From: an uncultured Bacilli bacterium
Lineage (GTDB): Bacteria > Bacillota_I > Bacilli_A > RFN20 > CAG-826
Reading direction: 5' to 3'
Assembly: GCA_934162685.1 (NCBI GenBank)
Contig: CAKPJO010000023.1
Span: forward strand, 1 to 13,364
Length of the DNA: 13,364 nt
Shown: one piece after another, positions 1 through 8,239 of the stretch
How positions within the stretch are numbered: the stretch's first letter is position 1
Layout of the letters: every line of letters starts with the position of its first letter
Made by a program: the position numbers and the translations under genes
The notes under the pieces: model-generated
The model's input: the letters and a program-made list of their open reading frames with translations, nothing else
Told to the model about the DNA's origin: nothing
Database searches by the model: none

Positions 1-1750
1 AAATACCACTATGGGAGAAAATCGAATTATTAATAGTAATATCGCCTTTATAGATATTTTCTACTTTAGAGTTATACAAAGCATCTTGAATTGATAATAA
101 AGATGCTTTTAGGCTTTCTTTATCTTTCTCTTCAAAGTCACCTTGAATATATTTATTAAGTATTTGGTCACCTATTCCATTTTTTGCTAAATAATTTTTT
201 AGTGTGTCATTAGTATTTTCATTCATTGCTAAGAATGATTTAGATATTTCATCTTCTGCTTTAATATATTCATTATTACCCGCAACTAAAAGGAAGTTAC
301 GGGAATAATTTAATAAGCAGTTATCCACTAAAACATTATTAGAAGAAAATGAACGTAAGACATTTTTACCATTAGATAAGCGAGAATTCTTAATCGTAAT
401 ATTATTGCCACTTACTTCCATAACCGTTCCTACATAATCAAGGTTAGAAAGAATATTACCAAAATCACAGTTTTTAACGTTTAAATCGTTAACCGTAATA
501 TTATCACCTTCAACATATATTCCAATGTTATCTTGGCCATATGAACCAATTAAAGGCATATTATTTGGATTACCTAGTAAGTAGAATGGTTTTGGTCCTC
601 TAAATAAGTTTTTATCGGTTAGACTTGCCACAGTTACTGTACCATTACTAGTAGTAATTTCTTTAACGGCATAAGGATAAGCAAGATTATGTAAGTTAAT
701 GGTATAACCATTACCATAAAAATCTTTATTAATATGTAAGCCAGCATAAACCGTTTTAGAAATTGGTTTATAATCTTTATTTGTTAAAGTAAAGTTATTC
801 CATTGGTCGATATATTCACTATTACTAGTGGTATCGAAAGCATATATTTCGTTAATAAAGTTATATTCTTTTTTCTTGGTGTCATAATTACCAAATGAAA
901 CAACATTATTTTTAGTAGTATTCGACATATCATAATTACCATTAGATAATTTGTTATAAGTATTATCTAAAGATTCAAATGATTTTCTTAAGACAATGAT
1001 TTCACCATTTCCATTATTGGCACTACAACTCATAAGCGTTTCATAATCATAAACGTTAACTCCGTTTTTTACAATATCAAAACTAACTGTAGTATCTTTT
1101 CCAATATTTGAATCAATAAAGCCAAATGTAATTGATGCTTTACCAATTTCTTCAACACTAATGGTTTTATAATCATTACTAATACTAATGTTATTAGAAA
1201 TACTCTTAACTTCTAAAGCCGAAGTCAATGAACTTGGTATAACTTTTACATTATAATCAATTTTTGCTTTTTGCTTTTTTCCGTTTACTAAATCATATTC
1301 TCCATAATAAATAGTTTGATCAATGTTACTTTGTGAGCTTTGAATAACAGGACTAGCAATAATTGCCCCATTTTCATAGATTACCGCGCTCATAGAACGG
1401 AAAACACTACCTTTAATATTAGAAACCGTAATAACTACTTCCCCTTCGCTAAGAGTGGTTAAAACGTTTTTTTCTAAAGAACAATGGTTTTCTTCATTTT
1501 GATTCTTATTAGCAACTTTCCATACTAACATTCCACTATCTTTGCTTATAACTCCTGAGTTATATTTTGCGGTTGCGTGTAATTCATAAGTTTTATTAGA
1601 TAACTTAAACGCTTCAATATCATCATAATCCCATTCAATTGAAGATATATCGTTATCTAATGTTCTAAATGTCGTATTGATTAAAGGTATTCCCACTAAA
1701 GCAATAACAAATGGCATTACTAAGAGGATAATTAAATTTTTACTTTTCAT
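1..1750 (-). CDS. Membrane-anchored extracellular beta-helix protein (C-terminus cut by window edge)
   Basis: Open for 583 codons from ATG at 1750 to the window edge, so the C-terminus is missing. Residues 5-24 form one hydrophobic segment after MKSK, which looks like an uncleaved signal anchor placing the rest outside the cell. Residues about 85-130 have a bacterial Ig-like flavour (GEVVITVSNIKG, then SAVIYENG). About 340-490 is rich in short N/G/I/V strands such as NITVNDLNVKNCDF and NITIKNSRLSN, typical of a right-handed parallel beta-helix. Residues about 495-563 are polar, probably helical, and interrupt the helix, which resumes at ITINNSIFSHSG. The start codon shares one base with the permease stop (TAATG), and a GGAGG lies 10 nt upstream inside the permease gene, so the two are translationally coupled. 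It is the most distal visible gene of the operon. The fold call is by pattern only; the ligand is unknown, and an adhesin, a glycan-binding protein or a carbohydrate-active enzyme are all possible. Confidence 0.75.
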   Translation of the reverse strand, partial: MKSKNLIILLVMPFVIALVGIPLINTTFRTLDNDISSIEWDYDDIEAFKLSNKTYELHATAKYNSGVISKDSGMLVWKVANKNQNEENHCSLEKNVLTTLSEGEVVITVSNIKGSVFRSMSAVIYENGAIIASPVIQSSQSNIDQTIYYGEYDLVNGKKQKAKIDYNVKVIPSSLTSALEVKSISNNISISNDYKTISVEEIGKASITFGFIDSNIGKDTTVSFDIVKNGVNVYDYETLMSCSANNGNGEIIVLRKSFESLDNTYNKLSNGNYDMSNTTKNNVVSFGNYDTKKKEYNFINEIYAFDTTSNSEYIDQWNNFTLTNKDYKPISKTVYAGLHINKDFYGNGYTINLHNLAYPYAVKEITTSNGTVTVASLTDKNLFRGPKPFYLLGNPNNMPLIGSYGQDNIGIYVEGDNITVNDLNVKNCDFGNILSNLDYVGTVMEVSGNNITIKNSRLSNGKNVLRSFSSNNVLVDNCLLNYSRNFLLVAGNNEYIKAEDEISKSFLAMNENTNDTLKNYLAKNGIGDQILNKYIQGDFEEKDKESLKASLLSIQDALYNSKVENIYKGDITINNSIFSHSGI

Positions 1751-3342
1751 TAATTAACTACCTCCAATGCTAAGAAATTATTTTCAATGCGTTTTGGTAA
1801 ATGATAAACGCATGGAATCGTTATTGCTATCATTAAAAGCATAACTACTACAAGAGTAATATAGTTTGATACTTTGAAAAATGAGAATAATACAGAAATA
1901 ATAAAACAAACAAATGGGACAAGATAAGAAACTAAACTAGATAATAAATTACTTCTTGGCGCATTCTTTCGAATATGAAGTTCTTCAAAAAGTGAAACTA
2001 AAGAAGAATTAATAAGTAAGATAAGTGATATAACTAAAGATAAAGCACCCACTAATAAAGTAATCTTACGAGTGGCAAGTAAAACAATAAGTGATATTAA
2101 TAAAGAAGTAAACGAACAAATAAATGGAATCATTAATTTAATAGCAATTTGCTTTTTCGCGGATACCGGTATTGTTTTAATAATACGTAAACTATCTCCT
2201 TCTACGCTAATATAACTATTCGCTCCACTTGCAATAATAAGCATAATTAAAGCAATAAGCAAAATATCTAAGCTTGGTACAAATAAAGGAATCATCGCAA
2301 AATAATAAGCTAATGAACCACTAGTGAATATTACATTCATGGTAGAAATAATTAAATACGTTAAGATTGGTTGAATAATTACAAGCCCCGTAAACGAAGA
2401 AATAAAATCAGAATTACCGAATAATAAGAAACATTCTTTACGAATTAAAGCTTGTATTGGTGAACGTAATTTAAGTTTATGTTTCTTAGATATTGCTTTC
2501 TTAACACCTTTATTTTTAATCGCAGCATTATAAAAATATATTGCTAAAGCAAGTCCTAAGATAAATATACCAATTACAATAGTAATATAAGATAATAATG
2601 ACTTTGAGTAACGATCAATAAAAATATTAGCTAAGAAATTAATCGGCACAAGATTATTACCAATATTAGTTATCACATCTAATACATCTTTATTAAAGAT
2701 AATATCAAGATTATTACTTGATACTAATTCTTTAAATAAATCAAGCACTAAGCCATATAAAACAACTAAAATAACTAAGAATAATAAAGTAACAATGAAT
2801 TCCACTAAATGATGCTTACTTAAGAAATCCTTAATTAATTTATATGGGTATACTAATATTAATCCTATTCCGCCTTCAAAAAGGAAAGCTAATACCGGAT
2901 AAAATAAAGCTAAGTAATAATGTAATAATGTTCTTTCCATTAAAATGCCATAAGCAATAAATAACGGCAAAGTAAACATTAAATTAGTAAAGTATTGAAT
3001 AATAAATAAGAAAAGCATTTTTGACAATACTTTTTTCGAATTATCAATTGGATATGGAGTAAGTTGTGTAATATCCAAGTCATTAAATAATAATTGCTTT
3101 GCGGTTTTCGTTGCATTACAAATCATTAAAATAGAAACAATCGCTAAAAATATTGTAAAAAATGCTTTAGGAGCATTAGGGTAAATCTTAATCTTATTAA
3201 CAATTTTAACAAATAAATAAGTTTCTACCGTAATAAAAATCATGCCAAGGACAATACTAAAAATAATAGAAAGAATTTGTTCTCTTTTACTCTTTCCACT
3301 AGCAAATAGTAATTTAAAATCTTTGGCAATTAAGTTAAGCAT
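1750..3342 (-). CDS. ABC transporter permease, ABC-2-type exporter, about 12 TM
   Basis: The 530-aa polytopic membrane protein has hydrophobic segments throughout (for example residues 23-47, 60-76, 107-133, 180-201, 250-270, 317-338, 345-371, 405-423, 427-449, 468-488 and 492-512), a layout typical of large ABC exporter permeases. Residues 375-404 carry the family-like cytoplasmic motif NSYISVEGDSLRIIKTIPVS, followed by KKQIAIKL. A weaker echo, NDLDITQLTPYPIDNSKKVLSK, at about 87-108 suggests two pseudo-repeated halves. The ATPase gene ends immediately upstream, so the two should form one transporter. I chose ATG 3342 (MLNLIAKDF) because GGAG lies 9 nt before it; an upstream in-frame TTG at 3357 would place that GGAG inside the coding region. 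The substrate cannot be read from sequence; given the operon it may be a surface peptide, protein or lipid-linked component. Confidence 0.88.
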   Translation of the reverse strand: MLNLIAKDFKLLFASGKSKREQILSIIFSIVLGMIFITVETYLFVKIVNKIKIYPNAPKAFFTIFLAIVSILMICNATKTAKQLLFNDLDITQLTPYPIDNSKKVLSKMLFLFIIQYFTNLMFTLPLFIAYGILMERTLLHYYLALFYPVLAFLFEGGIGLILVYPYKLIKDFLSKHHLVEFIVTLLFLVILVVLYGLVLDLFKELVSSNNLDIIFNKDVLDVITNIGNNLVPINFLANIFIDRYSKSLLSYITIVIGIFILGLALAIYFYNAAIKNKGVKKAISKKHKLKLRSPIQALIRKECFLLFGNSDFISSFTGLVIIQPILTYLIISTMNVIFTSGSLAYYFAMIPLFVPSLDILLIALIMLIIASGANSYISVEGDSLRIIKTIPVSAKKQIAIKLMIPFICSFTSLLISLIVLLATRKITLLVGALSLVISLILLINSSLVSLFEELHIRKNAPRSNLLSSLVSYLVPFVCFIISVLFSFFKVSNYITLVVVMLLMIAITIPCVYHLPKRIENNFLALEVVN

Positions 3343-3343
3343 T

Positions 3344-4111
3344 TTATTTTTCTCCAAAAATATTTAAGAATAAGCGTGATAATTGTAAACGATAATTAGG
3401 ATTCTTATTTAAGTCATAAACATCCACGACGACACCATCATTAATAATAGCTACTCGATCACAAATCTTTGATACTAAGTCAATATTATGCGATGTGATA
3501 AATACCGTCTTACCATGTGCAGCATATTCTTTCATCATTTTAATTAATTCATCAACCGCCATTATATCTAAGCCCACGATTGGTTCATCTAAAATCCAAA
3601 TATCGGGATTTCCCATTAAACTAGCAATAAGACATAATTTTTGCTTCATACCATGAGAGTAATTCGCAATTTGTACACCTAAGTCTTCTTCTTTTAAATC
3701 TAAACGTGCTGCTAAAAATTTATAAGTCTTTTCAAATTGCCCTTCGGATATTTGATAAATACTAGCAACAAATTCTAAATAATCATAACCCGTCATGACA
3801 TCATAACAAGTTGGTTCACTAGCGACATATCCAAATTGATATTTTGCTTCAAATGGTTCTTTACTAACATCATAGCCATTTAAAAGTATAGAACCTTTAT
3901 CAAATGATTTAAGTCCAACAATACAGTCAATGGTTGTTGATTTACCAATACCATTTTTACCAATAAATCCAAATAGTTCTCCTTTATTAACTTCTAAGTT
4001 TAATCCTTTAAGAACTTTCTTTTCACCATATGATTTATAAAGGTCTTTGATTAAAATAGCAGGCATTATTTCTTCTTTTTCTTCATTTAAAGAATTATTT
4101 TCGTTATCCAT
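3344..4111 (-). CDS. ABC transporter ATP-binding protein (exporter type)
   Basis: The 255-aa nucleotide-binding domain is complete. It has Walker A GKNGIGKST (51-59), a degenerate signature YSHGMKQKL (151-159), Walker B IWILDEP (171-177) and the switch histidine H208 in TSHN. The YSHGM signature in place of LSGGQ is common in the CcmA/EcsA-like exporter branch, and the Q-loop region reads GYVASEP with no glutamine, again as in that branch. It ends one base before the permease ATG and starts 4 bp after the DUF2357-like gene, so it is in the same operon. The start ATG 4111 is backed by AAGGAGG with 10 nt spacing; the later in-frame ATG (residue 16) has no such site. Residues 1-15 are an acidic extension before the usual start of the domain. 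Role: ATP hydrolysis at the cytoplasmic face to drive export by the adjacent permease; the substrate is unknown. Confidence 0.93.
   Translation of the reverse strand: MDNENNSLNEEKEEIMPAILIKDLYKSYGEKKVLKGLNLEVNKGELFGFIGKNGIGKSTTIDCIVGLKSFDKGSILLNGYDVSKEPFEAKYQFGYVASEPTCYDVMTGYDYLEFVASIYQISEGQFEKTYKFLAARLDLKEEDLGVQIANYSHGMKQKLCLIASLMGNPDIWILDEPIVGLDIMAVDELIKMMKEYAAHGKTVFITSHNIDLVSKICDRVAIINDGVVVDVYDLNKNPNYRLQLSRLFLNIFGEK
3351..3355 (-). promoter_or_regulatory. Ribosome binding site that fixes the permease start
   Basis: GGAGA on the minus strand lies within the last codons of the ABC ATPase gene, 9 nt before ATG 3342 when counted from GGAG. It supports the ATG start over the TTG at 3357, which lies upstream of this site and would need its own. 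Confidence 0.75.
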
Positions 4112-4115
4112 AATT

Positions 4116-5441
4116 TTATATCCTCCTTACCTTTATAAATATGATTTTATCTTTTTCTACATTTGAGAAACGATAAATAGAATGACAGTTATCGCAGTGA
4201 ATTGTTCCATTATTTTCTTCAATGTTTTTACTCTTACAAATTGGGCAATAATGACTATAAATAGTCTCACTAGCATCCACTAATTCGGTGCGAGATTTAA
4301 CATATTGTTCAATCATTTCTTCTTCACTATTAATTACATTTGATACTTTGTTGATTTTTTCTTCTAGTTCTGCAAGTGACCAAATTGAAATAAAACTAAT
4401 TGAATCATAACTATCTTTAGCATTTATTAAATCAACATCAAATGTATTAAAACTATCATCTTTGTCCACATATAATAAGTGGTTACTATTACATTTTTCT
4501 TTTTTGAATTCAATGAGAAAACTAAAAGCAAATTCATCTTCAATTTTATTTAAAGTTATTTTTAAATCATCATTATAAAACGTAAGATTTGGCATTAAAT
4601 TAATCGTATAACCATTAATCGAATTAGCGTCTTTAATAACTTTCGAGCGTAATAACTTTAAGCCCATCTTTTTAAATTGTTTTAAGATAATAACATAATA
4701 GAATATTAAGAAATCTTTATTAATCTTTCTTTCATCATCATAAGAAACAATACGACGATAAAATTTAAAGCAAGAGTTATATAAACGATTCTTAAGCAAA
4801 ATATTTGTAGGAACAATATGAATTAAATCCGTATTACATTTGCTATTAATTTCTTTATAGAAATGGGTGGCTTTAATTCTTGTTAAACGTTGATATAACG
4901 TATTTAAACGCATAATGGCGTCTTCGGCTCTATTAGTATTTAAAGTTAAATCCGTATTAGAACCATCAAATGTTTTAATTATTGAAGCATAAAACTCTTG
5001 ATACTTCATAAGTTCATTATCAATTAAGTTAATTAAATGAACAATAAAGATATTTTCATATATTTTTAAATCATCCGTATATTGTTGATAATATACGTGC
5101 TCCGGTGTCATGTCTAAACCTTTTCTTTTCCACATTCTTGCATCTTTAATTGTTTTAATAAACATATCCGATTGTAAATTAGAAGCTTGGGAAGATCTTA
5201 CAATAATTTCTTCGGCTTTGTTTGCATAAATCGGTTTAGATACAATTGAAGTAATAACACTTAAAACAAAGTTAACATCTTTAAAAAATTTTAAATCGCT
5301 TTGAAATGATAAATCTTGTAAAGAATGAACATTGAAGTTTCCAATGTTATCAAAAAATGTAGGAATTGATAAATTATTACGAGCATACTTTCGAATATCC
5401 GTAACAACTTTCTTTAGGTATTTTTCCTCATTCTTTTTCAT
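4116..5441 (-). CDS. DUF2357-like McrB-partner protein with C-terminal zinc ribbon
   Basis: A 441-aa soluble protein with no signal peptide or membrane segment. The central part (about 100-145: ARMWKRKGLDMTPEHV, then IYENIFIVHLINLIDNEL) resembles the DUF2357 region found in McrC-type partners of McrB-like ATPases, where a W..P element precedes a 'pEN-x-F/L' helix. This reading is from memory of the family and is moderate in strength. The C-terminus has a clear four-cysteine zinc ribbon, C399-x2-C402 and C416-x2-C419, ending near IIFIKVRRI. No PD-(D/E)xK nuclease active site is evident, unlike canonical McrC. It sits 7 bp after the AAA+ gene, which is the usual McrB-McrC gene order and supports a partnership. 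The ribosome binding site is poor (only AGAAAG upstream), so translation is probably coupled to the AAA+ gene. Cytoplasmic; expected to bind or regulate the AAA+ ring. It could also be an unrelated lineage-specific protein. Confidence 0.6.
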   Translation of the reverse strand: MKKNEEKYLKKVVTDIRKYARNNLSIPTFFDNIGNFNVHSLQDLSFQSDLKFFKDVNFVLSVITSIVSKPIYANKAEEIIVRSSQASNLQSDMFIKTIKDARMWKRKGLDMTPEHVYYQQYTDDLKIYENIFIVHLINLIDNELMKYQEFYASIIKTFDGSNTDLTLNTNRAEDAIMRLNTLYQRLTRIKATHFYKEINSKCNTDLIHIVPTNILLKNRLYNSCFKFYRRIVSYDDERKINKDFLIFYYVIILKQFKKMGLKLLRSKVIKDANSINGYTINLMPNLTFYNDDLKITLNKIEDEFAFSFLIEFKKEKCNSNHLLYVDKDDSFNTFDVDLINAKDSYDSISFISIWSLAELEEKINKVSNVINSEEEMIEQYVKSRTELVDASETIYSHYCPICKSKNIEENNGTIHCDNCHSIYRFSNVEKDKIIFIKVRRI

Positions 5442-5448
5442 AATTTAA

Positions 5449-7254
5449 TTATAGCTTTCTTAATAAGTTAGTTATAATACGCTCACTATATTGGAGTCTA
5501 CCTTCACCATAAGTTTTAGCCATTAAATCAAGAAGTTTCTTTAAGCCGCTTTTTACATATTCTTCAAAATGACCTTCTAATTTAACAAGTAATTTACGTG
5601 ATAAAGTAAGGTCGATAGCGTCTTCTTTAGAACCACCACAAGCTACGAATATTGGAACAATTGTATTAATTTGATTCATAATACGGTTACCAAATGTAAC
5701 ATCAAATGTTTTATAAATATAATCAGTAATGACTTTAAATTTATCTAAATCTTCTTTAGTCATTTGATTATCTTTAACTGTTAATGCATTAGCGTATAAT
5801 TCTTGTAATTTAGAATTACTTAAATTAATAGTTTTAACATCTTCTTTAACATCAAATTTGTCATTGATATTTTCAAAGTAAATAGTAATTGCACGGTCAT
5901 AAACCTTATCTGCGATTGCGAATGTTGAATCATCTTTATTAGCAGTTCCTACAAAATAAACGTTTTCTGGTATTTGAATATTACCATCTATTAATTTAGC
6001 AGGTGGGAAGAATCCGTGTGGTAATTGCATAATACGAATTTTTCTTTCTTCAACTGGATATTCTAATACTGATAAGAAATCTGCGAAATAATATTCTACT
6101 CTTGAGATGTTCATTTCATCTAATACAAAGATATTAATTTTATCTAATGTATAGTTAGCTTCATATAAATCTCTTAAAAAGTCTGTTTCCGTATATGATT
6201 TAGTAAAATCATTAAAGTAACCTAATACTGATGATTTGTCACGCCATGTCGCTTGTACTGGGAAGAATGATACTTTACCATTAACAAATTTAGCAAAATA
6301 ACGTGGTAAAGATGATTTACCAGTACCACTTAAACCTTCTAAAATTGATAATTTAGAACAAGCTAAGCCAGAAATAAAATAACGTAATACATCAATATCA
6401 AAATATAAATGTTCTTCTTTTGATAAGTATTTTCTAAATTGATCACATAACTTATCTAGAGTTATATCATCAGTTGGTTCTTTATCAATAACACTTCCAC
6501 CATAAATTGCATCAATGTTAGATAAAGCTGGGAACACTTTTTCACGGTCATCTAATTCTTCTACTTTATCGGTTAATGTTGCAGATTGTGAGTTATTAGT
6601 TACTTGAGAAGTAGCAACCCCATTAGCGGTTGCACCACTTATAACATTATTAGCATCTGTAAAATTAGCGGTAACATCTTCATCTTTTTCAATGCTATCA
6701 TCAAATTCCGCAAGAGAATTCTTAGAAAAGAAACGATATGGTTTATCAATTAATATAAAGTTAACAACAAGCATGACAATTGATCCAATTAATATAGCAA
6801 GCATTACATATATTAATAAGGATACCACTAAAGATTGAACTAAAAATAAAGATAAATTTGCAATATTTTCAATTCCTTTTTCTTGTAGTAATAAGCCAAT
6901 ACCATAAGATAAGCCAACACATAAAACTAAAGTGGCAAAATAAATTAAAATCATTTTAAATGAAAATACTTTTTTACCATTTACTTTAGCAAATCTTCCT
7001 TCATATATTAAGGCAATAGCAAATATAACAATATAAAATGCTACAAGTATTAATGGTACAAATCCATTAACTCCTTCTAATGTAATAGATTTAAATCCTA
7101 ATGTATTAGCAATAGACATAATCGGATTATCTTTAGCAATAACTGAACCTGATCCTGGAGTTAAGCAAACACCAGTAAAAAGGAACAACAAAGAATAAAG
7201 CGCTGTTAACGCAATTGCTATTAAGTTCTTTCTTGTAAAGTATGGTTTTACCAT
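5449..7254 (-). CDS. Membrane-anchored McrB-like AAA+ ATPase
   Basis: The 601-aa protein has two parts. Residues 1-170 contain four or five hydrophobic segments (about 10-32, 64-84, 99-122 and 134-169, the last long enough for a pair). Residues 175-265 are a polar, acidic, N/T/S-rich linker. From about 285 a McrB/AAA_5-type domain follows: Walker A GLSGTGKSS (307-315), the W..K..LLGY-like ATWRDKSSVLGYFN (335-348), Walker B IFVLDEMN followed by RVEYYFADFLSVLE (375-398), sensor GTANKDDSTFA (436-446) and DKVYDRA with R454 as the likely arginine finger. These signatures are characteristic of McrB-family hexameric motors. A transmembrane N-terminus is unusual, since McrB normally carries a DNA-binding domain there. 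The ATPase domain should face the cytoplasm. ATG 7254 is supported by AAGGAG at 7265-7270. It is followed 7 bp later by the DUF2357-like gene, its probable partner. What it remodels is unknown. Confidence 0.85.
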   Translation of the reverse strand: MVKPYFTRKNLIAIALTALYSLLFLFTGVCLTPGSGSVIAKDNPIMSIANTLGFKSITLEGVNGFVPLILVAFYIVIFAIALIYEGRFAKVNGKKVFSFKMILIYFATLVLCVGLSYGIGLLLQEKGIENIANLSLFLVQSLVVSLLIYVMLAILIGSIVMLVVNFILIDKPYRFFSKNSLAEFDDSIEKDEDVTANFTDANNVISGATANGVATSQVTNNSQSATLTDKVEELDDREKVFPALSNIDAIYGGSVIDKEPTDDITLDKLCDQFRKYLSKEEHLYFDIDVLRYFISGLACSKLSILEGLSGTGKSSLPRYFAKFVNGKVSFFPVQATWRDKSSVLGYFNDFTKSYTETDFLRDLYEANYTLDKINIFVLDEMNISRVEYYFADFLSVLEYPVEERKIRIMQLPHGFFPPAKLIDGNIQIPENVYFVGTANKDDSTFAIADKVYDRAITIYFENINDKFDVKEDVKTINLSNSKLQELYANALTVKDNQMTKEDLDKFKVITDYIYKTFDVTFGNRIMNQINTIVPIFVACGGSKEDAIDLTLSRKLLVKLEGHFEEYVKSGLKKLLDLMAKTYGEGRLQYSERIITNLLRKL

Positions 7255-7283
7255 AAAACTTGTTCTCCTTTTCTTATATTTTG

Positions 7284-8222
7284 TTATTTGTCCTCATTTT
7301 TTTCTTTTGTTTCTTCCACAATTGAATTATCTTCTTCAAATGTATAAACAGTATCGTGATAATATAACTTTTCCACAAATTCTACTTTAGCATTATCATC
7401 TATACCCATTTCTTGTTGAATGAGTTTACGATAATCAACCTTTTTAGATAAAATTTCAATTCTATTTTCTGTTGCTTTTTCAATTTTACCTGATATCTTA
7501 TCAACCATTATCAAGCAATATACCACAGACAAAATAGTAATAATTCCAGAATATGATTGGAAGAACATAATAAATATACCAATAGTTGGAACTCTTTTCC
7601 CGGTATATCTTCCAATGACATCCTTAAATGTACAACGATAGGCGTCTTCTCCACTATTGGCATCACCTTGTGTTACAAAGTGCTTTTCTCCGTTAACTTC
7701 TACAATCGATGTAATACGGTGAATAATATTAACGCCTTTATCATTCTTATAAGCAATAACATCCGCAACTTGTAAATCAGACTCATTCTTAACCTTATTA
7801 ATATTAATAATATCGAAAGTCTTAAATTGATTGTTAAGTTCCGGATGTTCACTTATAAATTTGTTTTTAGGATTTTTTTCGCTCATGGATCCAGAGGCAA
7901 CAACCATCATGGTATTATTGCCTACCATTAAAACATTTCCGTTTATCTTACTAATAAGCGAAAGTGTAAATAAAGGTATTATTATCGCCATAATAACACC
8001 AAATGAGACATTTTTAACAATGCCCATTATCTTACGATGTTTTTTGGTTTCTTCGAGATTTTCATGTATTACATCATTTACTATCTCGGCATCTCGTCGT
8101 CCAGAAGCAATTTCATCAATTTGCGAGTTTGCATACGATTTATATAATACTGTAATAACCGCAGCAAAACTCACAACGCCGACTAATGTGACAACTAATG
8201 CTAGTATCTCAACAGTAGTCAT
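7284..8222 (-). CDS. sipW: SipW/ER-type signal peptidase I with extended termini
   Basis: The catalytic core matches the archaeal/ER-type (SipW) branch of signal peptidase I: nucleophile box VVASGSMS with S112, histidine in NIIHRI (H168) replacing the bacterial general-base lysine, QGDAN (D187) and KDVIGR (D201). Membrane segments lie at about 5-26, 71-93 and 212-240. Bacillus SipW is about 190 aa; this protein is 312 aa. The excess is an extra N-terminal membrane segment plus charged linker (1-70) and a charged C-terminal tail (242-312) ending in an acidic run. The two neighbouring upstream genes encode proteins with SipW-class signal peptides, making them the obvious substrates, cleaved on the outer face of the membrane. 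The start ATG 8222 has no good Shine-Dalgarno (only AAGTTAAG) but lies 17 bp after the previous stop, so coupled, lower-level translation is likely. The symbol reflects class, not proven orthology. Confidence 0.9.
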   Translation of the reverse strand: MTTVEILALVVTLVGVVSFAAVITVLYKSYANSQIDEIASGRRDAEIVNDVIHENLEETKKHRKIMGIVKNVSFGVIMAIIIPLFTLSLISKINGNVLMVGNNTMMVVASGSMSEKNPKNKFISEHPELNNQFKTFDIININKVKNESDLQVADVIAYKNDKGVNIIHRITSIVEVNGEKHFVTQGDANSGEDAYRCTFKDVIGRYTGKRVPTIGIFIMFFQSYSGIITILSVVYCLIMVDKISGKIEKATENRIEILSKKVDYRKLIQQEMGIDDNAKVEFVEKLYYHDTVYTFEEDNSIVEETKEKNEDK

Positions 8223-8239
8223 AATAAATTAAACTTAAC

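Noticed and set aside
3343..3357. TTG start at 3357 for the permease, adding MEKNK
   Set aside because: The only Shine-Dalgarno (GGAG, 3352-3355) lies downstream of this TTG and is correctly spaced for ATG 3342.
4116..5441. PD-(D/E)xK nuclease in the DUF2357-like protein (for example near FLIEFKKEK, 308-316)
   Set aside because: There is an E-x-K-like stretch but no matching upstream acidic residue in the right hydrophobic strand context, so I do not call a nuclease.
7557..8232. Plus-strand reading frames 7557-7775 and 7831-8232
   Set aside because: They lie antisense inside the signal peptidase gene, whose catalytic motifs are intact, and their products have no recognisable features.
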